Shown here piece after piece: positions 1-13,300 of a stretch of 64,000 bases of DNA. The position numbers and the translations under genes were made by a program. Source of the stretch: Lates calcarifer (Eukaryota; Chordata; Actinopteri; Centropomidae); contig NC_066845.1 in assembly GCF_001640805.2 (NCBI RefSeq), positions 24,954,171-25,018,170 of the forward strand, written 5' to 3'. The notes beneath the pieces are model-generated. The model did no database searches. It was not told the DNA's origin and was given only the letters and a program-made list of their open reading frames with translations. Each line of letters begins with the position of its first letter. Positions within the stretch are counted from its first letter, which is position 1.

Positions 1-2640
1 AAATAGCATTTTACATTACCAAATGTATTTCTTTTGCATTTGTTTATTTATTTCTACATTTATTTATTTATACTAATGTCATTTTTTGTCCAAACAAAAC
101 AAACAGCCTAAATGAAAGTCTAGTGTTTTAGCCAAAACTCTTCACCCACAGCAAGCGATTTATCAAAACGTCAGTGCTAACAGTACAGTCCTGTGAAGCG
201 GTGGTACATCACATAGAGAGCAATGCACTCACCAGCTGTATAATAGATGTTTCCCCTTTCTGATCCTTTTGGACTGAAGCATCACAAATCAAACAGGCCT
301 GCACAGACAGAAAAAAATGCATTAAAACTTTATTGTGAACTTAAATAATTCCACAAACCCAACCAAAGGAAGCAAACTACATGAAGAAAATCCTCTCTTG
401 ATTTCCTTATATTGGGGAAACTATCAATAAAAGGATGTTAAGTTTCCCTTAAAACACTTGACAGGGCTGTCGTCATGGTGAGTGTCAGACAAAACAAAAA
501 CTTTATGATCAATATTTGAGGGAAACAGAAGAGACAGAGGTAATGTGGTTCTGTTTTCTGCTGATGGAGCTGAATTTGTTGCATGGAGGCAGATAATAAA
601 AATGTATATTTGGCTCCACCGTGTGGCCACATAGAGTTAACACAACTGTCTGAGGTGAGACAGCACGCAGCACTAAACTGAAGATTCAGTATGGTTTACA
701 AAAACACTACACTGCAGTTTAAAAACCCACACAATGTGGTGTGTACTACATTTTACAGCACTGTGGTGACAACAGACAGTGTGATGTAACGTCTTCATCC
801 CGCACACAAGGTCAAGAACATTATCATGAGACAGTTACACAATTTAAAAAAACTCCTGACTTTGGTTCAGAAGTTTGTATCAAAAAGAGACACTCGGCAA
901 TTTATATTTTCAGACCCATCAAAATTAACTCAAATAAAAAAGACAGTGCTTCACTGAATCACTATGGAGTTACAGAACGATGGCACACTATAACATTTAG
1001 AGGCATTTTAACTATGAAAAGTCCAGCAACAACACATCACAGTGTGTTATCATGTGTCATGGGACGGCCAAAAATTCATAATCTCACCATAAATCCACAC
1101 TGATTACTGCATCTGACCACGTACTGACACACTGTAAACACGTGTAAACATGAGGAGAACACACAGAGTGGTCGGCAGGTTTAAACCCAGATCTACAGGC
1201 TGGGAGGCAACAGTGTTAAAGACTGAGCCACTGTGCAGCCAAAACAGTCAATCCTTCCAATCTGAATGTGTTCTGCCAGTATGCCCTTAAGCAAGTGACT
1301 GGAGCTCTGCTCAGCCACTGAGAGAAGGCATGTACTACAGAGTCAGCTAAACACCCTCAGCGTGAACACGTTTACTCATTCAGGATATGTCTTCAGATCG
1401 TTTGCCAGTCGCTCTGATCCCTCTCAGGTTCAGGGTGGGAGTCAGTGACCTGCATTATTATTTTGAGCTGCAGATGAATCAACTCTGGCCACCTGCCATT
1501 ACAGTTCTGTGCCCGTCAATGGAATCTGCTGCAGGCCAGGCTGCTCAGACCAGCGTCACAGACAAACGCACTGGGAAAACCAATTAATCATTTCTGGATG
1601 TGAAGGACTGCAGCTTTTGGTCTAGACTTTAGCTTGTCCAAAAAAAGTGATACATGAAAACATCAAAGAGAGGATTACTGAGATCATTTACCATCTTAAC
1701 ACACATTAGACCTTACACTTATAGCGTAATATCTTGTATATATACATCTCTTTTTATCTGTCTTATTTCTTTAAAGCTCTGATCAATTATTTTATATCAA
1801 TAGTGGATCAAATGACCATCTGCAAGTTTAAAGGGGCTGCTCACAGTGAAAAAGACTCTGCAGTTCACTCTCAAAGAAAAGACGCTCTGATAAACCCACC
1901 GTCTGCCCCACAGCAGACAGACAGCCTTAGACACAAGCTGGTGAACGCAGAGGCTGAAGAGCTGATGGAGACTCAAACAGTCAGAAGGAGAATGATTATT
2001 AGACGTCTGGTCCAATTCGTCAGGCAGACAGAAACATATGACTCCAAATGGATGATGCCAAAACAGAGTCTAATGGTAGCACAAGCTACATTAGCTAATG
2101 TTAGCTACCACGTGATACCAGACCAAGAAAAGCTGTATCAGCAAAACTACTGAGTGTACTGACTTGAACAAGACTGTTTAATTACTCATGAATTAACTTC
2201 TCACTTGAAGGAGGAAGTACATGTTTTTTCTTTAAAACTTTGCTCACTCTCACATTACGTTAAGCTCTCTGATGCAGGATACAGAGATTTATTTACATAC
2301 ATAAATGCTGCTAGTAGGAGCTAGTTATTTTTTATGATTTAGCATTAATAAATTAAATCTTTTACACAACTGAATTAGAAATATTGGTGATTTTGTAATT
2401 GTATTTTGGTTTACTGCTAATTTAGTGGAATGTTTTGTGTTATCTGTTATCTTATTGCTGCCTATCAAGGTCAGGACTGGCTTGAAAAACATTTTAATCT
2501 TAATGAGGCTTTTGTGACATAAAATAAAAGTTTGGCTTTGATTTATTTTACCTGGATAAAATTATTAAAAGTTCTTCTAGATCAGAAACTTGATTTAGTC
2601 TCGTTAGAAAACGGTTTCGGTGTTGACATTATCCTATCAC
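1..2640. other. Upstream flank, no recognisable gene
   Basis: This is AT-rich DNA 5' of PRKG2. Open frames here (for example 741-1103 and 1734-2153 on +) have no recognisable protein family, carry the composition of spacer DNA, and lack a convincing splice or initiation context. The only structured item seen is a decayed interspersed repeat near 1137-1240. In human the neighbour on this side of PRKG2 is RASGEF1B, but no exon of it was recognised here. Confidence 0.6.
1137..1240 (-). repeat. Decayed teleost interspersed repeat fragment
   Basis: The stretch resembles a widespread fish repeat, read here in reverse: an 'aacatg..gagaacacacagag' block, then 'ttaaacccag', then 'caacagtgttaaagactgagccactgtgc', which parallels the common 'agtgctaaccactgagccaccgtgc' end. 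The match is from memory and strongly diverged, so the boundaries are approximate. Confidence 0.45.
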
Positions 2641-2890
2641 ATGAATACACCGTGCACGTCGCTCACACCTGACCTGCCAATCACACCCTGTCGCCGCGCA
2701 AAGGCGTGAACGCGCACAATCGAGGAGGGAAGGGAGCACGCGCGCGCGATAGAGAGAGGGAGAGACAGAGGGAGGAGAGGATGATGCGACCAGTGTTGTA
2801 GAAGGACTGTTTCTCTACTGATGCTCAAATGTGCAAACGGATCATTTCTTCTCTCACGTCGTCTTTAAAGCTCGTCTGAGGACTGATCAG
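2640..2890 (+). promoter_or_regulatory. PRKG2: PRKG2 CpG-containing promoter and non-coding exon 1
   Basis: This is a local CpG-rich patch (including a cgcgcgcgcga run near 2740) followed by purine-rich DNA. At 2881-2892 the sequence gactgatcag|gtaagag is a strong splice donor, giving a likely non-coding first exon that ends at 2890 and splices to the acceptor at 3818-3819. No transcript evidence is available and the transcription start site cannot be fixed; exon 1 probably begins somewhere between about 2700 and 2800. Confidence 0.55.
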
Positions 2891-3819
2891 GTAAGAGCAG
2901 AGATTTCCTCTGAACTCACCTCCGACTCATTTTTCACTCACATATCAGGAGACGAATGACGAGGCGTCGCAAGTTGGCAGGTGCACGATCCTCCGAGGTG
3001 ATGTTCTAATGAGGAAACCAGCTGGAATTAGTTTTAATTACCCTCACACTGCAAGAAAATGTGGCAAATATTCTGATAAAATGAAACGACCTCAGTCTGT
3101 AAATGTGTCAGTGGGAATGTTTTGTCACTAAGTCACAGAGTTGAAGCATCAAAACAAAGGAAACAACAGGGGGAACTGCAGTTAACTCTTTAAACAGGTC
3201 TATAAATGACGGCAGAGATGTTGACTTTCAGAATAAAGTGTTGGAGGACAGTGTGATCTGACATCCACTCACTGTATCCCAGCAGGAATGTCATGAATGA
3301 AGTCTACTGTATGTGTGAGTAGGCGACAAACAAAAACAGGATTGTTCTCTGACATTTCTTCCCCTTTACACTCTTACTATCCGGGCAGAAACATGCCTTA
3401 AGGGTCACTTCAGAGGGCAAATTATTTTGTTAAAGTTTTTATTCTGTTTTTATTTTGATAAATGAAAATCATTTTTATCAGCTTCCTGAGCAGGATTTCC
3501 GTCACTGCTATCATCAGAGCAGATAGGGAGTGACTGTTGATGTAATGTAATACTTCCTGCCTCCTGAATAATAAATGGAGAAGACACACTCACTGACCAT
3601 TACATACTGATTTGCTCTCTCTCTCTCCTCTCTCTTTCCGTCTTTCTCCAGTTTTCTCTCCTCACAGCGTCAGCTCTTTTGTTTGAAACCTCACCCCCAG
3701 CTTCCTCTAACGGACTTGTTTGTGCTAAATGTCACTGTGCTGCTGGAAAAGCTCTCTCCTCTTTGATAACTTCTCAATCTTCGCAGCAAATATTGACATT
3801 CAGTTTCTCGTCTCCTCAG

Positions 3820-4351
3820 GTGATAACATGGGGAATGGATCAATGAAATCAAAGCGTTACAAACACACAGACGGGTCTGCTGCTTCCTCCAATGGCCGAG
3901 CCCACAAAGATCATGGTGTTGGGTACAAGAACTCGTCCCTGGACTCCCTGAGGGCCCGGGTGGAGGAGCTGGAGCGAGAGGGCAAGAGGAAGGATGAGGA
4001 GCTTTGTGCCAAAGAGCAGCAGATCAAAGGTCTCCAGGAGCAGCTGGCCAAACAGACGCGAGCTCTGGCTGAGCTGAGCGAGGAGCTGCAGAACAAGTGC
4101 ATCCAGCTCAACAAGCTGCAGGACGTGATGAAGAACCAGAGCGGAGCCTCTGGCAGTCTGGCATCGCGGCCTCCCTCCGTCAAAGCCAGCGGGAAGAGCA
4201 GCCCTAACCTCAGCGTCCGCATCAAGGAAACCCTCAACAGAAGGAAAGGGGCCAAAGCTGGGGTGTCGGCCGAACCCACATCCAGGACCTACGACTCCAG
4301 CAGCCTGCCCAAGTTCTCCTTCGAGAACGCCCGAGTACCGAAGGATGCAAG
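3820..4351 (+). CDS. PRKG2: PRKG2 coding exon 1: anchor, coiled coil, autoinhibitory segment
   Basis: The exon starts at 3820 after a pyrimidine-rich acceptor, with 8 nt of 5' UTR before ATG 3828. It encodes residues 1-174 and two bases of codon 175. Gly2 is followed by NGS, a myristoylation signal of this family that tethers the kinase to membranes. Residues about 38-100 are a heptad-rich dimerisation coiled coil, including [16 protein letters not shown]. Residues 138-156 carry the pseudosubstrate-like [10 protein letters not shown] and EPTSRTYD block. The donor is aag|gtgaga at 4352. The frame is also open upstream of the acceptor to an ATG at 3729, so an alternative first exon cannot be excluded. 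Confidence 0.95.
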
Positions 4352-7300
4352 GTGAGATGTTTGTCTGTTTGAGTGAAGGCTCAAAACACAAGAGGAGGGA
4401 AAAGGGGGCCAGACAGCAGGCAGCTAAAGGTTCATGACACCCTGAGGCTCAGTCCATCTCAGCATGGTGGATGAGGTTTAACATGCAAGCAGCAGAGTGA
4501 GTGGGTGGCAGGTGGGCAAGAAGCAAAGATTTTAGTGTTGATAACGTTAAAAAAATCTGTTGTAGAAAACACGATTCAGTCCAAGATTCTTCAGCGTTAA
4601 ACCAGGACTGATAAAGAAAACAGATAGTTAATACATAATCATTATGTCCAGAGTTGATCTATTTCTTGATGGAGTTTCCATTTCAGTAGCATGTGGACAA
4701 CCCCTCTCTTTATCTCTTTACACATTATTACCCAACTTTGTGGCAGTAGTTTGTTCTTGGCCCTTTCCTCTTTCAAAATAACAAAACCCCCAGGGCACAA
4801 AGCCAGTTCCATAAAGAAACCATTTTCCCAGTCTGGTGTGGAAGAACTTGATTAGCCTGCACAGATCCCTGACCTCAACCCCATCTAGCACCTTTAGGAC
4901 GAACTGGAACATCGAGTGTGATCTGCGGGAGTGAACCCCTGCAGCCAACAAAGACTGAAGCCAGAGTGTGGGCTGATAAAGCAGCACATTAATGCCAATG
5001 GGTTTGAAATAACATGTTCAATGACCTCATGTAGGTGTAATCTTTGGGTGTCTACATACTTTTGGCCACAAGGTGCCGGTGTGCTATTTTCATGGAACCA
5101 AAAAACAGCCTAAAACACAGTGATTATCTTGTTACCAGCAGGTGTAAAAAGACATAAATCAGTTTATCTCCAATAAGACTGGAGCTTCACCCCTCCCATC
5201 AAATAAAACTCAATTTATCCTCTTATTTCATTGATTTGTGCTCCCCCCTCTCTGCTACCGTATGTCCCACCCCAGTGAGAAGTATATCAGATTAAGGAAG
5301 AACTGTAAACTGATCTCAAAATGCTGCATCATGGACACGTTAAGGCTTCAAGCCTCAAATAAGAGCTTTAAGGATTTAAATTGACAAAAACATGCTCAAT
5401 CACAGCAGTAAATACAAACAGAGGAAGCAAATACTGATCAGAACGCTCGGCCTCAACGTAACAGACGTTAAATATTAAGCATGTGTATGATAAGCCCCCT
5501 AGTGGTCATGAGCAGTCATGGTGAGTAGGCAGCAAACTGAACCTGGACTGTTCACTGATCTCCTGCCTGTTGTTGATCTGCTGTGTGTTGGATGTTAAGA
5601 CCTCCAGCAGGTGACTCCACTAGAAAATTCAACCAGGTCTTATCATGGCTGCCACTTAGATACTTCTGGGTCATTTCAACCAGTGAGGAACCTCACTAAG
5701 CTAAAAAAAGACTATTCAACCACAGCCTCTGTGCTGTATTGTTCAGAAAAGGTTCCGAGAATGTCTAGAAATAAAGACAAAGGGTTCATGAACCCTCTGT
5801 CAGTACAAGTCAAATCAATTCTATTTACAAAAGAGAAAATGTCCCTAAAAGAGAACAGTTTATACAAGATACGACAACCTCAGCCTCACAACATGCTCAC
5901 AGGCAACAACCATCAGCTGTCACTGACAAAGACTAAAAAATCTATCACAGTCTCTATTGGATCAGTAATGGACAACAGAAGCCAGGCAGAGCGACGCAAA
6001 CACCACATCATGGTTTTTCAATTTACCTTTAACACTCTGCAGACCAGTCAACACATGCTGCCCACATCTCTTCAACATTCCCCCCGTCTGATTTGGCGCT
6101 CAGCCACTTTTGTTCTCTTACAGCGTAAATGAGAGCAAACACAATAAATGCTGAGCTAATTTGTCATTGTAACACAACCTGGTAATAAAGAACGTTGTGT
6201 TTTACATTTGTTTTGGTGAACTAACGGGGTGTAGAAAGATTCATTACAATCAAATCCAGCTTAAGGATCTTTAATGTACGACCCTCTGTCATGTGACATG
6301 ATTTACTGTGCACACAACGAGCTCAGTCGGACAAGAAACAACACAAAGGATTATTTAATGAGAGCAGTAAGTCTTGTTATATTTTCCAACATGAAAGCCA
6401 AACTGCCTTTTGTCACAGTAAGTGTTCTTCAGACTGTACAACATGAACACAGCTCTCTGTGGTGAATAAATGTTAGCATGCAGAGTCCCCCGCTCTCAAT
6501 CTAATCCTCATGTTTAAAACATATGTCGCTAATAAGCCCAGCATGGATTATATAACCAAAACTAATGTAAATGAGCCAGTCTGGTAGTCTCATGCAGACT
6601 GGCCCTTTGAAGAATACTGGTCTTCAGTGTGACACGTTGCAGACTCTGGCAGAAAAATGACACAGCTAGGTGGGAGGAGAGGATGTGAGTTGAAAAATAA
6701 AGAACTGGATGTCATCTGCTGCTGTTTTATAAAACCCAAAGTGATAATTTATTACACACGATAAGGTGGATAAACAGACCACCCACCACCTGCACCGCTC
6801 ACCTCTCTGAGCAGCGACCACATCTCATGATCTACAGTCAGCGTTCAGCCGGGGCTCTTAACCTTTTCAGTTTACGGCTCCCTGAAGGATGTGATGTCTT
6901 CTTCTGACGGCCCCTCGCTGCAGCTGTTAAAATGCACAGCGCTGAACTTTGACAGCTCATGATGATTTTATGTTTTTTGCCGTTTTACGTGATTCATTGT
7001 TGGAAGGAGACCAGAGGCTGCAAATAGTCATCATCTCACAGGAGACAAAATATTTCACGCAGACTAAAAAACGTGGTGAGTAATGAGGATGTGGGCGTCC
7101 TGGTGGCTCAGTGGGCTCAGGAACGTAGCTGCTATCAGCGGTGGGAGTATTTAACAGTATATTATAGCACTTAAGGAAAACTATCAGTACCACAGTGGAA
7201 AAATACATCAAGCAAATGATGTCTGAAAATTCAAATGTCTATAAACATAAACAAGTACAAAGACATGAAGGAAAGGAAGAGATAAAAAGGGAGGGAAAAA

Positions 7301-10300
7301 TAAAAAGAGGAGGCAACAGCTGTCAGATAAATGTAGTTGAGTAAAAGTACTCGCACAAGATGGAGATACTCAAGTTCCAGTACTTACTACACTTAGTCAC
7401 TTTCACTTAGCCTGTAATGTTCCTAGTTTTAAACTTTCCAAACACCTTCGTTTCCTCCTTCAGTTTTTCTTTTGTCTCAGCTCTCTGACAAAAAACACAG
7501 AAACTAAACTAAAGCAAACAATTCCACTTCATAAATAAAGTCACCTTGTAATTCTTTCTGTGATATCCAGTGAGTTCATCCTTCAAAATCTCATCAAGAC
7601 AGACTTTATATTCCAACCCTAACAGAAACACTGACACAGCAGTGAAGGTCAGATCTCTAATTCCTCCTCGTGTGTGTTGACAGTGTGAAGAAGCTGCTGA
7701 CAGATGCCCTCAACAAGAACCAGTACCTGAAGAGGCTGGAGCTGCAGCAGATCAAAGACATGGTGGAGTGTATGTATGAGCGCACCTACCAGCAGGGAGA
7801 GTACGTCATCAAGCAGGGAGAGCCTGGGAACCATCTGTTTGTCCTGGCAGGTAGGTTCAGTCCGGTTCCACCACCAGCTTCCTCCTGGTCTGGAATTCAA
7901 TTAGGAAAAGTTTTTTACAGCAGCAGCAGCAGATGACTGTCACATACACTCTGTAGCTAAACATCACATGAAATGTAATGTCATGGACAGGGTGGCCAAT
8001 CATGTGCTCTGAAGACGCCAACAGTCTCCAACCTGAGCAGATGATTTCGCCTCTGCTGGGTGAAGTGGTTCTCCACTGTTCTAAAGGGCCAAAAGTAGCA
8101 CATCATGCAAAAGTCCTGGGAAATGATGAGTGCCTCCAGGCTCCGAGCACATTTTACAGTTTTTATCCATTGATTTGTGTATTCACTTAACTTTTAATGA
8201 TATCTGGTTCCGTTAAACTCCATTCTCTTTACTTTTCAAAGAACAATTACATTGAAAAAACATTTGTTTTGCAAACATGGTTTTCAGACACTGATCTGAG
8301 TCTTCTGCTACCAATATTCTCAGACAAATATGTGTCTGTGGTGTCGGCTCATTCACTCATGTAGGATACGCGGTGTTTGCTAAAAGAAGCAGAGAGAGTA
8401 GAAAATGTAGCTGTGATGTAGATGTGTGCAAACGTAAAGAGAGAAAACCTCAGGAGGGACGAGACGTCCAGTAAGGTTGTCTTAGATATCTGGGAGAAAA
8501 TCAGGGAGAAAATCAGCAGGAATGATGTGGATAAATATCTATAACCTGATGTAAATGACAGGTCAGATATGGAGTTGTACGTTAACAGCCTAAACGACTC
8601 TGCTCATTTTAAATGTAGAGTTTAGAGTATCACTTCTAAACATCTGCAGGTGTGAACCTACGCTCTGACGCACTGTGTTGAAAGAGAAGTTTCTTTACGC
8701 CGCCTTGAGTATTTTCTTTTCAGACAGCAGAATGAGATTTTGATGATGTATGAAGAGTTTGAGAACACAGTACTTTTTGGAGCATGCACTTGTGGTTTTG
8801 CAGATGGAACAGGGCCTTTGGTTTCTATCAATTCATCAAAGAAATGGAGAAAGACTGAAAATCAACCTGAGTCTCTTTATCCCTGTGTGTGCTTTCCAAA
8901 GTGTGTCATTTACATTTGACTACACTGGAAGCGACCAGTGATTTCTGAGTGCAGGGTTAGAGGGTCTGAAATGAACACTTCAAAAATCTGAAATTGGCAG
9001 AGAAATGATCGTCACAGTGACCTGACGTATTATGAGATGACTATTTCTGGACACTGTACGTTGTCAGACTTTGCCCTTACTGGCTGTTTTTCATCCGTCT
9101 GACCACAAGCCAATCAAATCGAAGTGAAACAGCAGCTCTGCATCAGGAGAGCTTTTGATTGGTTCTACTTCTCCACACAGATTAAACAGCATCTAAACTT
9201 TTGCAAACCTTTGTACCAGTTTGGAAGGTTAACTAGCTTCATGTTGTTCTTTGAAAAATGTAGATTTGAATTATTTCGGCCTGTGGAAAGTATCCTTGGC
9301 AGGTTTAAACTGTATAAATTCCTCTGGTTTACCAGCTCTTGGCAGGAGGGGGAAGAAGTTAATTCTGGACTCTAATGTATTCGTACAGTCACCGAGACAC
9401 AGTGTGTGTCTGGGTGACACATGTAAACCCATATACATATACTTATTTATTTATTTCCCTTTTCTTTGACTTGTGTTTGAACCTGTTTATTTACTTTAAT
9501 ACATTAATGTAATGGTTGCTTGGCTGTTGATGAGTTTTAGTTCCTCTGCAGTAACTGTTGCGTCCCACACTTCACTGGCAACTCTCTCAAAGTAACCAGG
9601 CAACTAAGTTTTTTAGATGACCACATGGCCTCTAAATAATGGTTGGTCATCTGCCAGTGTGGTTGGTGGTGAAATTTGCCATTCACAGACAAAATGTCCA
9701 AGTATTTACTGTGTTATAGTTAATTCTCAGCATGGAAAGAAAAAAAACCATCAGGTGGATAGATACTGTAATGCAGCGTCCTGGTAATAAACTCATCATC
9801 AGACATGTCTAAATATAAATTCAACTTTTAAAAAGACATTTTACCAAAATTGAATCCGACAGTTTTTGCTTTTGTGATGTGAATCGTTGCTAAGGTAATA
9901 AAACAGCTCATGACTAATGATTATTCACTAACAAAAGTCCTTGGAATAATGATGCCAACATCAAGAGCCAGTGATTGTAATCTCATTAATGAAGTCTTTA
10001 ATTTGAGTCATAATTTGTGCTGCAGATGATTTCATCTCAGGGTCTCTGATGGACCAGGACCCTAAAAATACATGTTGTGTTTATGTTGTAGGAGGGGACA
10101 GATGGTAGGAAGGAGGAGAGGAAGAAGGGATGGGTATTTGTTTGTTGTTGTTGTTCTTGTCTTATTTATCCAGCACATCCATCTTAGCAAGGATGACCCC
10201 ACGAGGAATTATTATTATTATTATTTTGTAATACGTCCCAGAGTTTATGTAGCAAAGAGGCTCTTAAGCTGTAAAATTACAGGAAAAGCTGGAAATAAAA

Positions 10301-13300
10301 CCTGCAGGTCTGTTTCTGCTGAGTCTCTGTGAAGGATATTATACAGCTGCCTGTTTGCAGGTATTTTTACAGGCTCTGTTCATATCTACCAGCTGGTGAA
10401 ATCATGAAAAGCAGAGGAGGAATTTGGCGATGTTCTAGCCAAAGGAACCTGATGAATAACCAGCCTCTTGTTCTGGTTTGAAACGTAACAATCATTAGAT
10501 TCTGTCTATAGCACGTGTCCGTCTCCTGTGTTTTTCTGCCTGTGTCCTAAATGTGGGTTTAAAAAACACTATTGATTGTCCTTGTTTCATATTTGCAGAT
10601 GGGAAGCTGGACGTGTTTCAACATAACAAACTGCTCACATCGATAACGGTGTGGACCACATTTGGGGAATTAGCCATTCTGTACAACTGCACACGGACGG
10701 CGTCAGTGCGAGGTAAAGATTTTTACATGTGCACACTGAAGACCAAAGCTAGCACAGAACTCGACCTCTCTGGGTCAGATTATGGTTTTAAATTTGAGTC
10801 ATCAGGCTGAAGTTTTTATACGGATTTACTGAGCAGGACTGAGCAGTCAGCTCTGTCCATCATCAGCCCTCATGGAGACTGAATCTGTGACCCTTTGGCA
10901 GACATGATCAGACGTCACATAACACAAGTCTAGTGCTGCGTCCTATTTCTTCCCTTGGCCGTCGCCCTCGCCCCTGCCCCCCTCAGACCGCACATTCACT
11001 CCAAATGCAGTGGTGTCCCAGTTAAACGTCTGCCATGAGGTTAGACAGGGTCAGTGGTACGAGCTGCGCTTACAGCAGGGCTGGGGTAAAACTGGAGGCA
11101 AATTGTAGCTTAGCTTTACATCACCAAAATGAGCCAGTTCGAAGGAAAACTGAGAAATTTGTAAGACAGAAAAAGCCATTTAAAGACTGTGAATTATGTT
11201 TATCAGTGTAACACAAAATAGGTCACAGGCAATTATCCTCTTCTGGAGAAGATGTTGGGTAACAACAATGAGAAAATGTGTTCCAAGATGGCACCCCATT
11301 GTTTTCAGTGAGAGCTGCTTACTGGGCATACACATAGAAAACTCTTCTAGGCCAGTGGAAGTCACATGCCCTGTAATTTTGACTGTGGCAACGATGTCCA
11401 AACTGCCTTACAGCTGAGTGTTGTTCCTGGAAGCTTCGCAAGAAACCGACAATCAAGACGGATTTGGGTGCATGAAACTTTCTTGTCCATGTTTTGTCAG
11501 TTATAAGCACGGCTGTCACTTCAGTGTTTGTGTGCTGAAAGGTCACCGACAAACTGGTTGAAACTGGTCGAGGTGAGGTTTAAAATCCAAGGTTTGAGCC
11601 ATTACCCTTCACGCTTCAACAGACATTTTTCACCATGACTGTATATGATGGAACAGGTCAAACGAATAATTACATATCTAACAGAGAAGTTTGACTGTGG
11701 CTGATGTTAAAGTTACTGTCCTCTATGACAAGTGTGGAGAGAAAATATGTTTCCCATCCCATCCAGTACCCTCAAACATCATATCCTCCTCCAAACCCTC
11801 AACACACTCTTGAGTCCTGAGAGTAATCAGACTCTTCCCTGACCTTCATCAGAGTTGCAGGAGAATCAGATAGACTGGAGTAAACAAGCTTTAGCATGGG
11901 TGTGTTGACAAAGGCTTTACATGATACCCACTGTGATTGGTTTTCAGCTCCTTGGCATTTGAAAAGTGCATACCATGTACTATGTGAGCGCTCTTTGTCC
12001 GGGTTTGTATATTTAACCAAGTAATTGACTGGTGGCCCTTGGGGGAGGGACACTGAGTTGACCTCAGTATTATAGGTGAAGTGGAAAAACCGTGACAGTT
12101 TGACAAGTCTCTCTGAGTGGGTTTTACATGATAACAGATGGAGTGGATGAAGGGGAACTCTGCCTTTGCTACCGGTTGATGTCAAACATTCACAGCTACT
12201 TCTTCCTTGTACCAACAGAAGCCTGTCTAAGAGTTTTCTGTAGATTTGATGTGACTCATCGTGAAGACAGAGGACAGATTACAGTGTTTTTCTCGCCTCC
12301 TTTGTCCATTTGACAAAACAAAACAATACGGTCTTTCTTTGTGCTGGAGGACTTTAATTAAACTAGAAAATGGGAAGACAGATAAGAGAGGAGAAAAGAA
12401 AATGTTCTAGTTTTTGTTGTTACTCACCATTTCTTCGTGGTTATCAGTTTTCCTAAGACACTGTGCTATCAAAAACAGCTGTGGTCCCTTTAGTATCTGC
12501 TAATCAGGAGCACAGGTTCACTCATTTTTTTGTTGAAAGGTCAAAACCTGGACCATGTTGTACTCTCTGGTGAATGTGATGTTGCTTCTACAGCGGTGAA
12601 CAAAGTGCGGACCTGGGCTTTGGATCGGGAGGTGTTTCAGAACATCATGAGGAGGACGGCTGAGACGAGACACGAACAGTACCGCAACTTCCTCAGAAGG
12701 TTAGCCTCAAGCTGTAGCAAAAAGCTAGCATCACTTTACTGTTATTATTCTTGTAAGTGATAGTTGGATAGAGTATAAATAATTTTTCTGATATAAGAAA
12801 GTAATGCTCACAGTAGAGGAAGAATAAAAACTGTTGTTTTTTCTCTGATTTGATGTATAGTTGTCGTTAAGTGACTCTGACAGTTGATTCCTGTACAGTT
12901 CTGTTTGCCTGTTAATATAAAGTTAAATAGTTTGGTTAAATTGGATGATCTCCACCAGCTCCTGAGAAAAATACGAGGAATGATTGATAAGTTCATGACC
13001 CAAGAGTGAAGGAGAAGCACTGTCTGAGAAAATGGTCAGTGTGCAGTCATCACACCTGTTCACCTGATGTGGTCCCTCAGACTACTACCTCCTCCCCAGG
13101 ATGAAGGAGGCGCTCAATGGAGGCCATTTTGACCGTGATGATGACGTCAGTGCTGCTGTGGACCATTTTCTCAAACAGAGCTGATTTGCAATTTTCAATT
13201 ACCTGAAACAGGAAAACTGCAAAAGTTATTAAGCTCAAACTTTCTGCAGAATCACTCACAGAGCTGTTTAACTAATATCCTTCTACACAAGGTCACAAAT

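Larger units (their letters stand above)
4352..7683. other. PRKG2 intron after coding exon 1
   Basis: A 3.3 kb intron holding a Tc1-like transposase fossil (4717-5075) and a short teleost repeat fragment near 7318-7412. The open frame at 5611-6132 on + is low in family signal and has no splice or initiation support, so it is treated as chance. Nothing else was identified. Confidence 0.7.

Noticed and set aside
1734..2153. 139-codon open frame on + upstream of PRKG2
   Set aside because: No recognisable domain, no splice or initiation context, and its 3' part is made of 'gctacattagctaatgttagct' type spacer sequence common in fish DNA.
3849..4391. 180-codon open frame on - across PRKG2 coding exon 1
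   Set aside because: It is the antisense shadow of a firmly identified exon.
5611..6132. 173-codon open frame on + inside a PRKG2 intron
   Set aside because: No family signal, no conserved motif, and it lies in an intron on the sense strand without splice evidence.
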